NCBI GenBank assembly: GCA_002413045.1
Contig: DHWF01000044.1
Coordinates: forward strand, 70,779 to 112,823
DNA from: Chloroflexi bacterium UBA5189
GTDB taxonomy: Bacteria; Chloroflexota; Limnocylindria; Limnocylindrales; CSP1-4
Direction of reading: 5' to 3'
DNA length: 42,045 bases
The stretch's first letter is position 1; every line of letters starts with the position of its first letter. Positions 16,367 through 23,757 of the stretch are shown in pieces. The notes under the pieces were generated by a model that saw only the letters and a program-made list of their open reading frames with translations, ran no database searches and was not told the DNA's origin. Both the position numbers and the translations under genes were made by a program.

Positions 16367-17271
16367 CCACGTGGCGCCGTTTGACGACCCGGCAAGCCGG
16401 CACGTTCCTGACCGTCACCCTTGCGCTGCTCGCGGCCGGGTGCGGCGACTCGACCGTGCCGACGCTGGGTCCCGTCACGACGTCGCCGCCGGAGCCAACG
16501 CCCAGCGTCAAGGTCTACGACCTCGGGGCGACCGTCTGGTACGAGGGCCTGATCATCCATGTCGACACCGCGACGGCAACCCTCGATACGCGTGGCGGCC
16601 CGGTCGAGGTCGACTTCCGCCTCGAGAACCCGAACGCCGATGTCGGCGAGCTCGACGGCGCGATCCAGCTGGTCCTCGGCGGAACGCGGGTGGAACCGAA
16701 CGAGGACTCGTCGGTGCCGCTCGTCCCGCCGAACAGCTCGATGCCGGCCCAGCTGACATTCGATGTCCAGGGGGCGACATCCGTCGACGACGCGGCGATC
16801 GAGATCGGCACGGCCCCGAACCACATCGGGCGGGTGCCGCTGACCCCGGCGGCCGGCGCGGTGGCGGCGTTCGAGCCCCAGGTCCTCGCCCTGAAAGGCA
16901 CCGGCGCGGCTGCCGATCTCAAGATCAGCCTGACGGGCGGCGGCCTCCGCTGGGACCTGCCCGACTGGTCGCAGGAGCTCGACGCGGGCCTCGCCGCCCT
17001 GACCCTGACCTACGACGTGACGTACACCGGCACGTTCTCCGGTGGCTTCGCGTTCACCGGCGACAACGTCGCCCTCCGCCTGCCGGACGGAACCGTCGTC
17101 CAGCCGCGGAACGATGGCCACAGCCAGTCCATCGAGCTGATCGGCCCGAAGAAGACGAAGAAGGGCCTGTTCTCGCGGTTCGACATCCCGAGCGGGATGA
17201 GCGGCAAGTTCGCCTTGCTCGTCAAGAACGGCTCGACCACGAAGGCCATCGTGTTCACGATCGGCGGCTGA
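16363..17271 (+). CDS. Predicted lipoprotein between ftsY and ffh, unknown function
   Basis: The 302-residue protein starts with a basic n-region, a hydrophobic core and the lipobox LAAGC, with Cys27 as the lipidation site. A Thr/Pro-rich linker follows. The exported part looks all-beta, with two repeated sections: 'VEVDFRLENPNADVGELDG...' and, from about residue 185, 'AADLKISLTGGGLRWDLP... TLTYDVTYTG'. Each resembles the immunoglobulin-like DUF4352-type domain of exported proteins; that is inference. Its ATG overlaps the ftsY stop by 4 nt, so it is co-translated with SRP components. The ffh promoter-like element overlaps its 3' end. Confidence 0.75.
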   Translation: MTTWRRLTTRQAGTFLTVTLALLAAGCGDSTVPTLGPVTTSPPEPTPSVKVYDLGATVWYEGLIIHVDTATATLDTRGGPVEVDFRLENPNADVGELDGAIQLVLGGTRVEPNEDSSVPLVPPNSSMPAQLTFDVQGATSVDDAAIEIGTAPNHIGRVPLTPAAGAVAAFEPQVLALKGTGAAADLKISLTGGGLRWDLPDWSQELDAGLAALTLTYDVTYTGTFSGGFAFTGDNVALRLPDGTVVQPRNDGHSQSIELIGPKKTKKGLFSRFDIPSGMSGKFALLVKNGSTTKAIVFTIGG

Positions 17272-17284
17272 TCTCGGCTACACT
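17254..17284 (+). promoter_or_regulatory. Candidate promoter for ffh
   Basis: TTCACG (17254-17259) and TACACT (17279-17284) are separated by 19 bp, and TACACT is followed by CCG, matching the TAnACTCCG motif seen before rpmF, rpsB and nusA. It lies about 97 nt before the ffh GTG and overlaps the stop of the upstream lipoprotein gene. Confidence 0.4.
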
Positions 17285-17380
17285 CCGTCCCGCCGGCACG
17301 CCAGAACCCGCGTGTCCCGCTCCTCGCGGCAGCCCGCCGCGCCACATCCACCGGGTCCCTCCTGGAGTCCGCCTGACCTC

Positions 17381-18715
17381 GTGTTCGACAGCCTCAGCGA
17401 CCGACTGCGCAAGACGCTCGCCAACCTGACCGGCCGCGGCCGGATCAGCGAGGCGGACGTCGATGCCGCCGCGCGCGAGATCCGGCTGGCCCTGCTCGAG
17501 GCCGACGTCAACTTCAAGGTCGTCAAGGAGGTCGTCGGCCGGATCCGCGAGAAGGCCGTCGGCGCCGAGGTGCTTGGCAGCCTGAGCGCCGGGCAGCAGA
17601 TCGTGAAGATCGTCCATGACGAGCTGGTGGACCTGCTCTCCGCCGGCGACCGGACGCTCCGGCTGCACGGGAACCCGGCGGTGATCTCATTGGTGGGCCT
17701 GCAGGGCTCCGGCAAGACGACAACGTCGGCCAAGCTCGCGCGCCACATCGTGAAGCTCGGCCGGCGACCGCTCCTGGTCGCCGCCGACCCCTATCGACCG
17801 GCCGCGGCGGACCAGCTCGAGACGCTCGGCAAGGCGATCGACATCCCGGTCTATCGCGCGCCGGCCGGCACGAAGACGGTCGACATCGCGCGCGGCGCCC
17901 TCGAGGCCGCCCGCCGCCAGACCCGCGACACGATCATCCTCGACACCGCGGGGCGCCTCTCCCTGGACGAGGCGCTCATGGCCGAGATCGCGGCGGTGAA
18001 CGCGGCCGTGGAGCCCGTGGAGACGCTCCTTGTCGTCGACGCGATGACCGGCCAGGAGGCCGTCGCGGTGGCCCAGGCCTTCGCCGCCGCCGTGCCGATC
18101 ACCGGCCTCGTGCTCACCAAGATCGACGGCGACGCCCGCGGCGGCGCCGCCCTGTCGATCGCGACCGTCACCGGGATCGGCGTCAAGTTCCTCGGGACCG
18201 GTGAGAAGACCGACGCGCTCGAGGTCTTCCACCCGGACCGGCTCGCCGGCCGGATCCTGGGCATGGGCGACGTGCTGACCCTCGTCGAACGGGCGCAGGA
18301 GCACGTCGACGCCGGCCAGGCCGCCAAGCTGGAGGAGAAGCTCCGCAAGGCCCAGTTCACGCTCGAGGACTTCCTCGACCAGCTCCAGCAGGTCCAGAAG
18401 ATGGGCCCGATCGGCCAGCTGGTCTCGATGATCCCGGGCATGGGCGGGATGGCCAAGGACGCCCAGGACGCGGTGGATCGCGGCGACCTCAAGCGAACCG
18501 AGGCGATCATCCGCTCGATGACGCGCCACGAGCGCAAGGACCCGGGCGTCCTCAACGGGTCCCGCCGGCGCCGGATCGCGACCGGATCCGGGACGACGCT
18601 GACCGAGGTGAACCGGCTGGTCAAGCAGTTCACCGAGATGCAGCGGCTCATGAAGCAGCTCTCCGGCGGCCGCGGACGCGGCATGCTCGGCGGGATGCCG
18701 GTGGGCCGCAGGTAG
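17381..18715 (+). CDS. ffh: Signal recognition particle protein Ffh (SRP54)
   Basis: Ffh binds SRP RNA and signal sequences. The 444-residue protein starts MFDSLSDRL, the common Ffh beginning, which decides the GTG at 17381 over an in-frame ATG at 17312 that would add 23 Pro/Ser-rich residues. The NG domain shows GLQGSGKT at residues 106-113, 'AADPYRPAAADQL', 'DTAGRLSLDE' and TKIDGDARGGAALS. The methionine-rich M domain follows (MGPIGQLVSMIPGMGG and 'FTEMQRLMKQLSGG'). The 109-bp gap upstream holds a promoter-like element. The DUF3352 gene starts 8 nt after the stop. Confidence 0.98.
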   Translation: MFDSLSDRLRKTLANLTGRGRISEADVDAAAREIRLALLEADVNFKVVKEVVGRIREKAVGAEVLGSLSAGQQIVKIVHDELVDLLSAGDRTLRLHGNPAVISLVGLQGSGKTTTSAKLARHIVKLGRRPLLVAADPYRPAAADQLETLGKAIDIPVYRAPAGTKTVDIARGALEAARRQTRDTIILDTAGRLSLDEALMAEIAAVNAAVEPVETLLVVDAMTGQEAVAVAQAFAAAVPITGLVLTKIDGDARGGAALSIATVTGIGVKFLGTGEKTDALEVFHPDRLAGRILGMGDVLTLVERAQEHVDAGQAAKLEEKLRKAQFTLEDFLDQLQQVQKMGPIGQLVSMIPGMGGMAKDAQDAVDRGDLKRTEAIIRSMTRHERKDPGVLNGSRRRRIATGSGTTLTEVNRLVKQFTEMQRLMKQLSGGRGRGMLGGMPVGRR

Positions 18716-18723
18716 GGGGCCCG

Positions 18724-20544
18724 ATGAACGACGAAACACAGCCGACCGAGACGCCGACGCCGCCCGAGACGCCGGCACCGCCCGAGTCGGTCGCGATGGC
18801 GGCGCCGCTTGCAACCGAGCCGGCCGAGCCAATGGCTGCCACGTCCGCTCCGCCGGTCGTTGCGTCCGCCGGTGGGAGCCGCCTCCGCTGGATCGTCGCG
18901 GGCGCCATCGCGGCGCTTGCGCTCGCGGTGACCGTCGGGACGGTAATGCTGCTCGGCAAGTCCGCCACGCCGACGGCGCTCCAGTACATCCCTGGCGACG
19001 CCGCGATCGTCGGCGAGATCCGGATGGACCTGCCGGGCGACCAGCTCCAGCATCTCGGCAACCTGCTCGCGCACTTCCCCGGCTTCGCCGACCAGTCGAC
19101 GCTGAGCACCAAGATCGACGAGGCGATGAAGCGGCTGCTCGCGACCGAGGGCCAGACCGGCATCGACTACGTAAACGACGTCAAGCCGTGGCTCAGTGGT
19201 CCCGGCTTCTTCGCCGTGATGGCACCCGCCGCAGGCGCGACCGGTGCGCTCGATGCGACCGCCAGCCACGCCGTCTTCTCCGCCACGACGAGCGGTACCG
19301 CAACGTGCGACGTCGTGTTCCGGGGCCAGACCGTGACCCATGAGACGTATCGCGGCCTCGACCTGACCGAGTCCACCGGCGGCACGGTGGCGTGTGTCGT
19401 CGATGGCCGCCAGGGCCTGATCGGGGATGCGGCAACCGTGCGCCTCGCCCTCGACGCGAAGGCCGCCGGATCCGGCATGGACAAGAACGCGAACTACGCG
19501 ACGGCTCGCTCGACGCTCGGCCTCGACCGGCTCGCGACCCTGTATGTCAGTGGTGACGCCCTCACGAAGCTGCTGCCGGCAACCGGCACGAGCATCGGCA
19601 CTCCTGATCTGACGGCGCTGACCGGGCCGATCCCGGACTGGACGATGATCGGCGTCCGTTCCGAGGACGATTCGCTCGTCGTCGACAGCGTCGTGGCGCC
19701 GGTCGCGCAGCCAACGAACGGCCCCTCGCTGCTGCCGCTGCCGGCTGCACACGCGAGCGTCCTCGCCCCAATCGTCCCGGCAGACACCCTCGTCTTCGTC
19801 GAGTCGCAGGGGACCGGGGTCGCCCTCCAGAACCTGCTCAGCCGCCTCCAGGCGATCCCGGATCTCGCCTCGGCGTTCCAGGTGCTCGACGGGATGGGCG
19901 GCACGAGCCAGCTGGTCGGCTGGATCGACGACGCGGGGGTCGCGGTGTCCGTCCACGGCACGACACCCGACGCGGCACTCCTGATCGTCGCGACCGACGA
20001 GGCGTCGGCCTCGAGCCGCGTCGCCGCGCTCGGCGGCCTGCTGGTGATCACCGGCGGGAGCGGGGTCCAGGTCACCCACACCACGACCGCGGGGGTCGCG
20101 GTGACGAACGTGACCATCACCGACCTCGGCGCATTCGTCCCGGCGGGATCCGTGCCCGGGCTCACGATTCCCGCGACCGGCCCGATCTCGTTCTCGATCG
20201 CGGCGCATGGCAAGGTCATCATCCTGACCTCCAGCGAGGCGGCGATGACGGCCATCCTCAACGTCGCTGCGGGTTCCAGCCTCGCCGACGATGCGACATT
20301 CAAGCTCGCGGGCCAACGCGGCCTCGCCAACAGCCGGACGACGGTCTACCTCGCGGCCGGCGCGGGCATCGATCTCGTCCAGCAGCTCCTGCCGGCCGAC
20401 GAGCTGGCCACCTTCAAGTCGGACTACCTGCCGTACCTCGATCCGCTCGAATCGGTCTCGATCACGGCAGCGGAGGACTCGACCGCGAACCGTTCGCGGA
20501 TCGTCATCAGCGTCACCAAGCCCGGCGCCACCCAGACGCCGTAG
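18724..20544 (+). CDS. DUF3352 family membrane-anchored protein
   Basis: The 606-residue protein has a Pro/Thr/Glu-rich cytoplasmic N-terminus (residues 1-52), one transmembrane helix (about 55-78) and a large exported domain. The start of that domain, 'ALQYIPGDAAIVGEIRMDLPGDQ', together with repeated 'A...YVSGDALTKLL', 'LPLPAAHASVLAPIVPADTLVFVESQG' and 'VYLAAGAGIDLV' segments, matches the DUF3352 layout of two repeated halves. The family is common in Chloroflexota and Cyanobacteria, and its function is unknown. The gene sits between ffh and rpsP, 8 nt after the former and 26 nt before the latter, in a place occupied by other genes in Bacillus. Confidence 0.8.
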   Translation: MNDETQPTETPTPPETPAPPESVAMAAPLATEPAEPMAATSAPPVVASAGGSRLRWIVAGAIAALALAVTVGTVMLLGKSATPTALQYIPGDAAIVGEIRMDLPGDQLQHLGNLLAHFPGFADQSTLSTKIDEAMKRLLATEGQTGIDYVNDVKPWLSGPGFFAVMAPAAGATGALDATASHAVFSATTSGTATCDVVFRGQTVTHETYRGLDLTESTGGTVACVVDGRQGLIGDAATVRLALDAKAAGSGMDKNANYATARSTLGLDRLATLYVSGDALTKLLPATGTSIGTPDLTALTGPIPDWTMIGVRSEDDSLVVDSVVAPVAQPTNGPSLLPLPAAHASVLAPIVPADTLVFVESQGTGVALQNLLSRLQAIPDLASAFQVLDGMGGTSQLVGWIDDAGVAVSVHGTTPDAALLIVATDEASASSRVAALGGLLVITGGSGVQVTHTTTAGVAVTNVTITDLGAFVPAGSVPGLTIPATGPISFSIAAHGKVIILTSSEAAMTAILNVAAGSSLADDATFKLAGQRGLANSRTTVYLAAGAGIDLVQQLLPADELATFKSDYLPYLDPLESVSITAAEDSTANRSRIVISVTKPGATQTP

Positions 20545-20570
20545 GCAGCAAGGCTCACGAGGAGGCATCC

Positions 20571-20828
20571 ATGGCGGTTCGTATTCGACTCACGCGCGTC
20601 GGCGCGAAGAAGCAACCCAGCTACCGGGTCGTGGTGGCGGACTCCCGGAGCGCCCGGGACAGCCGCTCGATCGAGACGCTCGGGCACTACAACCCGCGCA
20701 CCGAGCCGGTCGACTTCCAGGTCGACGCCGAGAAGGCGAAGGCCTGGATGGCGAAGGGCGCCCAGCCGTCAGACACGGTCGCTCGCCTGTTCCGCGCAGC
20801 GGGCGTCCTGCCCGCAGAGAAGAAGTAG
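20571..20828 (+). CDS. rpsP: 30S ribosomal protein S16
   Basis: The 85-residue protein begins MAVRIRLTRVGAKKQPSYRV, the clear S16 signature, and continues with 'VVADSRSARDSRSIETLGHYNP', all conserved. AGGAGG (20561-20566... just before the ATG) gives a strong ribosome site. It is followed after 8 nt by the KH-domain gene and then rimM, trmD and rplS, the classical rpsP operon. Confidence 0.98.
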   Translation: MAVRIRLTRVGAKKQPSYRVVVADSRSARDSRSIETLGHYNPRTEPVDFQVDAEKAKAWMAKGAQPSDTVARLFRAAGVLPAEKK

Positions 20829-20836
20829 GCCCCGCG

Positions 20837-21070
20837 ATGAGTGCGAAGGAGCTCGTTGAGTACGTCGCGAAGTCGCTCGTCGACGACCCGGAGGCCGTCA
20901 AGGTCACCGAGGTCGAGGACGAGGAGGGCACCGTCATCGAGCTGCACGTCGCCGAGGACGACATGGGCAAGGTGATCGGGCGCAACGGCAGCGTCGCGAA
21001 GGCGCTCCGGACCCTGCTCAAGGTGACCGCGGCCCGCGAGGGCAGCTCGGTCCAGCTGGAGATCATCTGA
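20837..21070 (+). CDS. khpA: KH-domain RNA-binding protein KhpA
   Basis: KhpA (YlqC family) is a small RNA-binding protein that pairs with KhpB in Gram-positive bacteria and affects cell elongation and division. The 77-residue product is a single KH domain. The start MSAKELVEYVAKSLVDDPE is typical, and the RNA-binding GxxG loop is 'IGRNGS', followed by 'VAKALRTLLKVTAAREG'. The position between rpsP and rimM is conserved. No KhpB gene is in the window. Confidence 0.95.
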   Translation: MSAKELVEYVAKSLVDDPEAVKVTEVEDEEGTVIELHVAEDDMGKVIGRNGSVAKALRTLLKVTAAREGSSVQLEII

Positions 21071-21087
21071 GCGAGGCCGGCGCGTCG

Positions 21088-21723
21088 ATGACGCCGGTGC
21101 GGCTGGTCGTCGCCCAGGTCCGTGGCCTCCACGGGCTCAATGGCGCCGTGCGCGTCGAGGTCCTGACCGACCACCCGGAGGCGCGCTTTGCCGAGGGCCA
21201 GGTTCTCTATCTCGAGGGCGACGCGCGGCCGCTCACGATCGTCGCGGCGCAGCCGGTCGAGGACGGTCCCGGCTGGCGGCTGCGCTTCGACGGCCTGTCC
21301 GATCGCGCCGCGTCGGAGCGGCTGCGCGACGCCTACCTCGAGATCGAGGTCGATCGCAACGTCGATCTCGGCGCGGGCGCGGCGTATTGGCACGAGGTGA
21401 TCGGGTCCACGGTCCGCGACTCGACCGGGGCCGACCTCGGCAAGGTCGTCGACGTCTATCGCGCCGGCGAGAACGAGGTCTACGTGGTCCGCGGCGGCCC
21501 GCCCGGCGAGTTCGACCTGCCGGCCGTCCGCGACGTGATCACGACGTTCGCGCCGGAGCGTGGCGAGATCGTCGTCGACGAGGCGGTCCTCGACCTGGGC
21601 GGTGCCGTGGTCGACGCGCCGGAACGCTCAGCGAAGCCGCGCAAGCGGCCGCGCTGGTCGCGCCACGGAAAGGGCGGCAAGGCGGCGACGACCGACGAGC
21701 CTGGGAAACCGGGACCGGAATGA
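21088..21723 (+). CDS. rimM: Ribosome maturation factor RimM
   Basis: RimM binds S19 and helps mature the head of the 30S subunit. The 211-residue protein has the N-terminal barrel (VVAQVRGLHGLNGAVRVEVL), a middle linker, and the C-terminal PRC barrel ('YWHEVIGSTVRDSTGADLG', 'EFDLPAVRDVITTF', 'EIVVDE'). A basic disordered tail of about 35 residues follows and is not part of the family core. The stop overlaps the trmD ATG by 4 nt. Confidence 0.95.
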   Translation: MTPVRLVVAQVRGLHGLNGAVRVEVLTDHPEARFAEGQVLYLEGDARPLTIVAAQPVEDGPGWRLRFDGLSDRAASERLRDAYLEIEVDRNVDLGAGAAYWHEVIGSTVRDSTGADLGKVVDVYRAGENEVYVVRGGPPGEFDLPAVRDVITTFAPERGEIVVDEAVLDLGGAVVDAPERSAKPRKRPRWSRHGKGGKAATTDEPGKPGPE

Positions 21724-22394
21724 CGCTCGAGATCGACGTCGTCTGCCTGTTCCCGGGCATGCTCGAAGGCCCGCTGTCGGAGAGCATCCCCGGACGGACG
21801 CGGGAGCGCGGGCTCGCGGAGATCCGCCTCCACGACCTGCGGGAGTGGGGGCTCGGGAAGCACCGCAGCGTCGACGACGCGCCATACGGCGGGGGAGCGG
21901 GCATGGTCCTGCGGCCGGGGCCGGTGGCCGCTGCGCTCGATGCGCTTCGCCGGCCGGACACGACGGCGATCCTGCTCGACCCTGGCGGCGAGGTGTTCAA
22001 CCAGGCGCGCGCCGCGGACCTTGCGGGGCGGTCGCACCTGGTGCTGGTCTGCCCGCGCTACGAGGGCATCGACGAGCGCATCCGCGACCTGGTCGACCTC
22101 GAGCTGTCGATCGGCGACTACGTGCTGACGGGCGGCGAGCTGCCGGCCCTCGTCGTCATCGACGCGGTGACCCGCCTGCTCCCGGGCGCCATCGACGACG
22201 CGTCGACGGTCGAGGAGTCGTTCAGCGCGGGGCTCCTCGAATACCCGCAGTACACCCGACCCGCCGAGTTCCGCGGCCGCTCCGTGCCGGACATCCTCGT
22301 GGGCGGCAACCACGCGGCGGTGCGGCGCTGGCGCCACGACCAGGCCGTGGAGCGGACCCGCGCCCGGCGGCCGGACCTCCTCCCGCCGGAGTGA
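21720..22394 (+). CDS. trmD: tRNA (guanine(37)-N1)-methyltransferase TrmD
   Basis: TrmD makes m1G37 in tRNAs and prevents +1 frameshifting. The 224-residue protein has the SPOUT-fold motifs: IDVVCLFPGM, 'DDAPYGGGAGMVL', 'LVCPRYEGIDERI', and the trefoil-knot SAM site 'SIGDYVLTGGELPALVVIDA'. The substrate-binding 'EYPQYTRPAEFRG' and the C-terminal 'VPDILVGGNHAAVRRWR' are intact. The ATG overlaps the rimM stop by 4 nt. Confidence 0.98.
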   Translation: MTLEIDVVCLFPGMLEGPLSESIPGRTRERGLAEIRLHDLREWGLGKHRSVDDAPYGGGAGMVLRPGPVAAALDALRRPDTTAILLDPGGEVFNQARAADLAGRSHLVLVCPRYEGIDERIRDLVDLELSIGDYVLTGGELPALVVIDAVTRLLPGAIDDASTVEESFSAGLLEYPQYTRPAEFRGRSVPDILVGGNHAAVRRWRHDQAVERTRARRPDLLPPE

Positions 22395-22405
22395 AAGACG
22401 CGTGG

Positions 22406-22411
22406 TATCCT
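22406..22411 (+). promoter_or_regulatory. Weak -10-like element ahead of rplS
   Basis: TATCCT (22406-22411) lies in the 100-bp gap between trmD and rplS and is followed by TCGTC, loosely like the TAnnnTCCGCC motif elsewhere. No clear -35 was found. It would give rplS a leader of about 75 nt. Confidence 0.25.
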
Positions 22412-22494
22412 TCGTCGCCGTCGGCCGTCCAGCCGATCCCCAGACGACATCACCGGCGCGCCCACGCGCCGCGAACTGACAGGAAACCACCACC

Positions 22495-22845
22495 GTGAAC
22501 GTGCTCGACGAGATCGTCGCCGAACAGATCCGCACCGACCTGCCGGAGCTCGCCTCGGGCGACACTGTCAAGGTTTCGGCGCGCGTCGTCGAGGGCGGCA
22601 AGGAGCGCATCCAGGTCTTCGAGGGCACGATCATGCGCCTCAAGGGCGGCGGCATCGCGCGGTCGATCACCGTCCGCAAGATCGCCAGCGGCGTTGGTGT
22701 CGAGCGGACGTTCATGGTCAACAGCCCGCGCATCGAGAAGATCGAAGTCGTGCGGCATGGCCGGGTGCGGCGCGCCCAGCTGTATTTCCTGCGCGATCGC
22801 GTGGGCAAGGCCGCCACGCTCCGGGAGCGACGCTCCCGGTCCTGA
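22495..22845 (+). CDS. rplS: 50S ribosomal protein L19
   Basis: The 116-residue protein carries L19 hallmarks: 'SGDTVKVSARVVEGGKERIQ', 'FEGTIMRLKGGGIARSITVRK', 'GVGVERTFMVNSPRIEKIEV', and the basic end 'RRAQLYFLRDRVGKAA'. The GTG start is preceded by AGGAAA. The last codons (RERRSRS) are encoded by a perfect palindrome at 22821-22839. rnhB begins 39 nt downstream. Confidence 0.98.
   Translation: MNVLDEIVAEQIRTDLPELASGDTVKVSARVVEGGKERIQVFEGTIMRLKGGGIARSITVRKIASGVGVERTFMVNSPRIEKIEVVRHGRVRRAQLYFLRDRVGKAATLRERRSRS
22821..22839 (+). terminator. Palindrome at the 3' end of rplS (possible terminator without T tract)
   Basis: CCGGGAGCG (22821-22829) and CGCTCCCGG (22831-22839) form a perfect 9-base inverted repeat with one base between, ending 4 nt before the rplS stop. 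A second short arm pair, CCCC/GGGG near 22858-22868, lies just after the stop. No T tract follows either, so Rho-independent termination is uncertain; an mRNA-end stabiliser is equally possible. Confidence 0.35.
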
Positions 22846-22884
22846 CCAGTTCTGCGGGCCCCTCCGGGGTTACCCTGAGCGGGC

Positions 22885-23739
22885 ATGGCCCCGCGTGTGC
22901 CCACCCTCCGGTTCGAGCGGCCCCACTGGCGGGCCGGCCTGACCCGCGTCGTCGGGATCGACGAGGTCGGCGTCGCGCCGACATGCGGCGCGGTCGTTGC
23001 CGCGGCGGTGATCATCGCCCCGAACAGTCACCGGATCCCGGGCGTGCGCGACTCCAAGACGCTGTCCGCGGCCCAGCGCGAGCGGCTCGCCCCGATCATT
23101 CGCCGGCGCGCGGTCGCGGTCGGGCTGGGCGCGGCGTCGGTCCGCGAGATCGACACCCTCAACATCTATCACGCCACGCACCTCGCGATGCAACGCGCCG
23201 TTGCAAGGCTCGGCGGCCATGATCACGTCCTGGTGGATGGCAATCGGATCGCCGGCTTCGAGGCATCGGTGGGGCCGTACACGGCCATCGTCGATGGCGA
23301 CGCGAAGTGCTACACGATCGCGTGCGCGTCGGTCGTCGCGAAGGTCGTCCGCGATCGCATGATGGGCCTCCTCGCGGCCCGCTACCCGGGCTACGGCTGG
23401 GAGCGCAACCAGGGCTACGCCACCCTGGAGCATCGGACCGCGATCCGGCGGCTGGGCCTGACGCCGTACCACCGGCGGAGCTTCCTGGCGCTGCAGCGGA
23501 CCCTCGCCGGCGACCAGATCAGCCTCGACCTGTTCGACGAGGCCGTCGCATCATTGGGTGCCGCCGACGAGGTCCGCGAGCTCGATCGACTCGACGGCGT
23601 GCAACGGATCGACCTCGACGACGTCTTCGTGGAAGCGCTCGACCCGGGCGCCGAGGCGGTCATCGCGGCTGCCGAGGCCATCGTCCGGGAGGGCGTCGAT
23701 GGACACCGCGTGATCCAGGGAACCGACTCGATCAGTTGA
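22885..23739 (+). CDS. rnhB: Ribonuclease HII, with altered G-R-G motif and a C-terminal extension
   Basis: RNase HII removes ribonucleotides from DNA. The four catalytic carboxylates are visible: Asp26 and Glu27 (GIDE), Asp118 (VLVDGN) and Asp157 (VVRDRM). 'DGDAKCYTIACASVVAKV' and 'YPGYGWERNQGYATLEHR' are conserved. The first motif, normally DEAGRGPLAG or DEVGRGPL, reads DEVGVAPTCG, so the Gly-Arg-Gly that senses the ribonucleotide is Gly-Val-Ala (residues 29-31). The protein has 284 residues, with about 70 acidic residues after the catalytic core (family usual 190-220). It lies after rplS, as in many Gram-positives, and before a membrane glycosyltransferase-like gene. Confidence 0.92.
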   Translation: MAPRVPTLRFERPHWRAGLTRVVGIDEVGVAPTCGAVVAAAVIIAPNSHRIPGVRDSKTLSAAQRERLAPIIRRRAVAVGLGAASVREIDTLNIYHATHLAMQRAVARLGGHDHVLVDGNRIAGFEASVGPYTAIVDGDAKCYTIACASVVAKVVRDRMMGLLAARYPGYGWERNQGYATLEHRTAIRRLGLTPYHRRSFLALQRTLAGDQISLDLFDEAVASLGAADEVRELDRLDGVQRIDLDDVFVEALDPGAEAVIAAAEAIVREGVDGHRVIQGTDSIS

Positions 23740-23757
23740 GGTGCACCGCAGCGCACG

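Noticed and set aside
17851..20568. A 905-codon open frame on the minus strand opposite ffh and the DUF3352 gene
   Set aside because: It is antisense to two well-supported genes, is Arg/Ala/Gly-rich without motifs, and such long mirror frames are expected at this GC content. The same applies to the frames at 1695-4100, 12110-14215 and 6126-7961.
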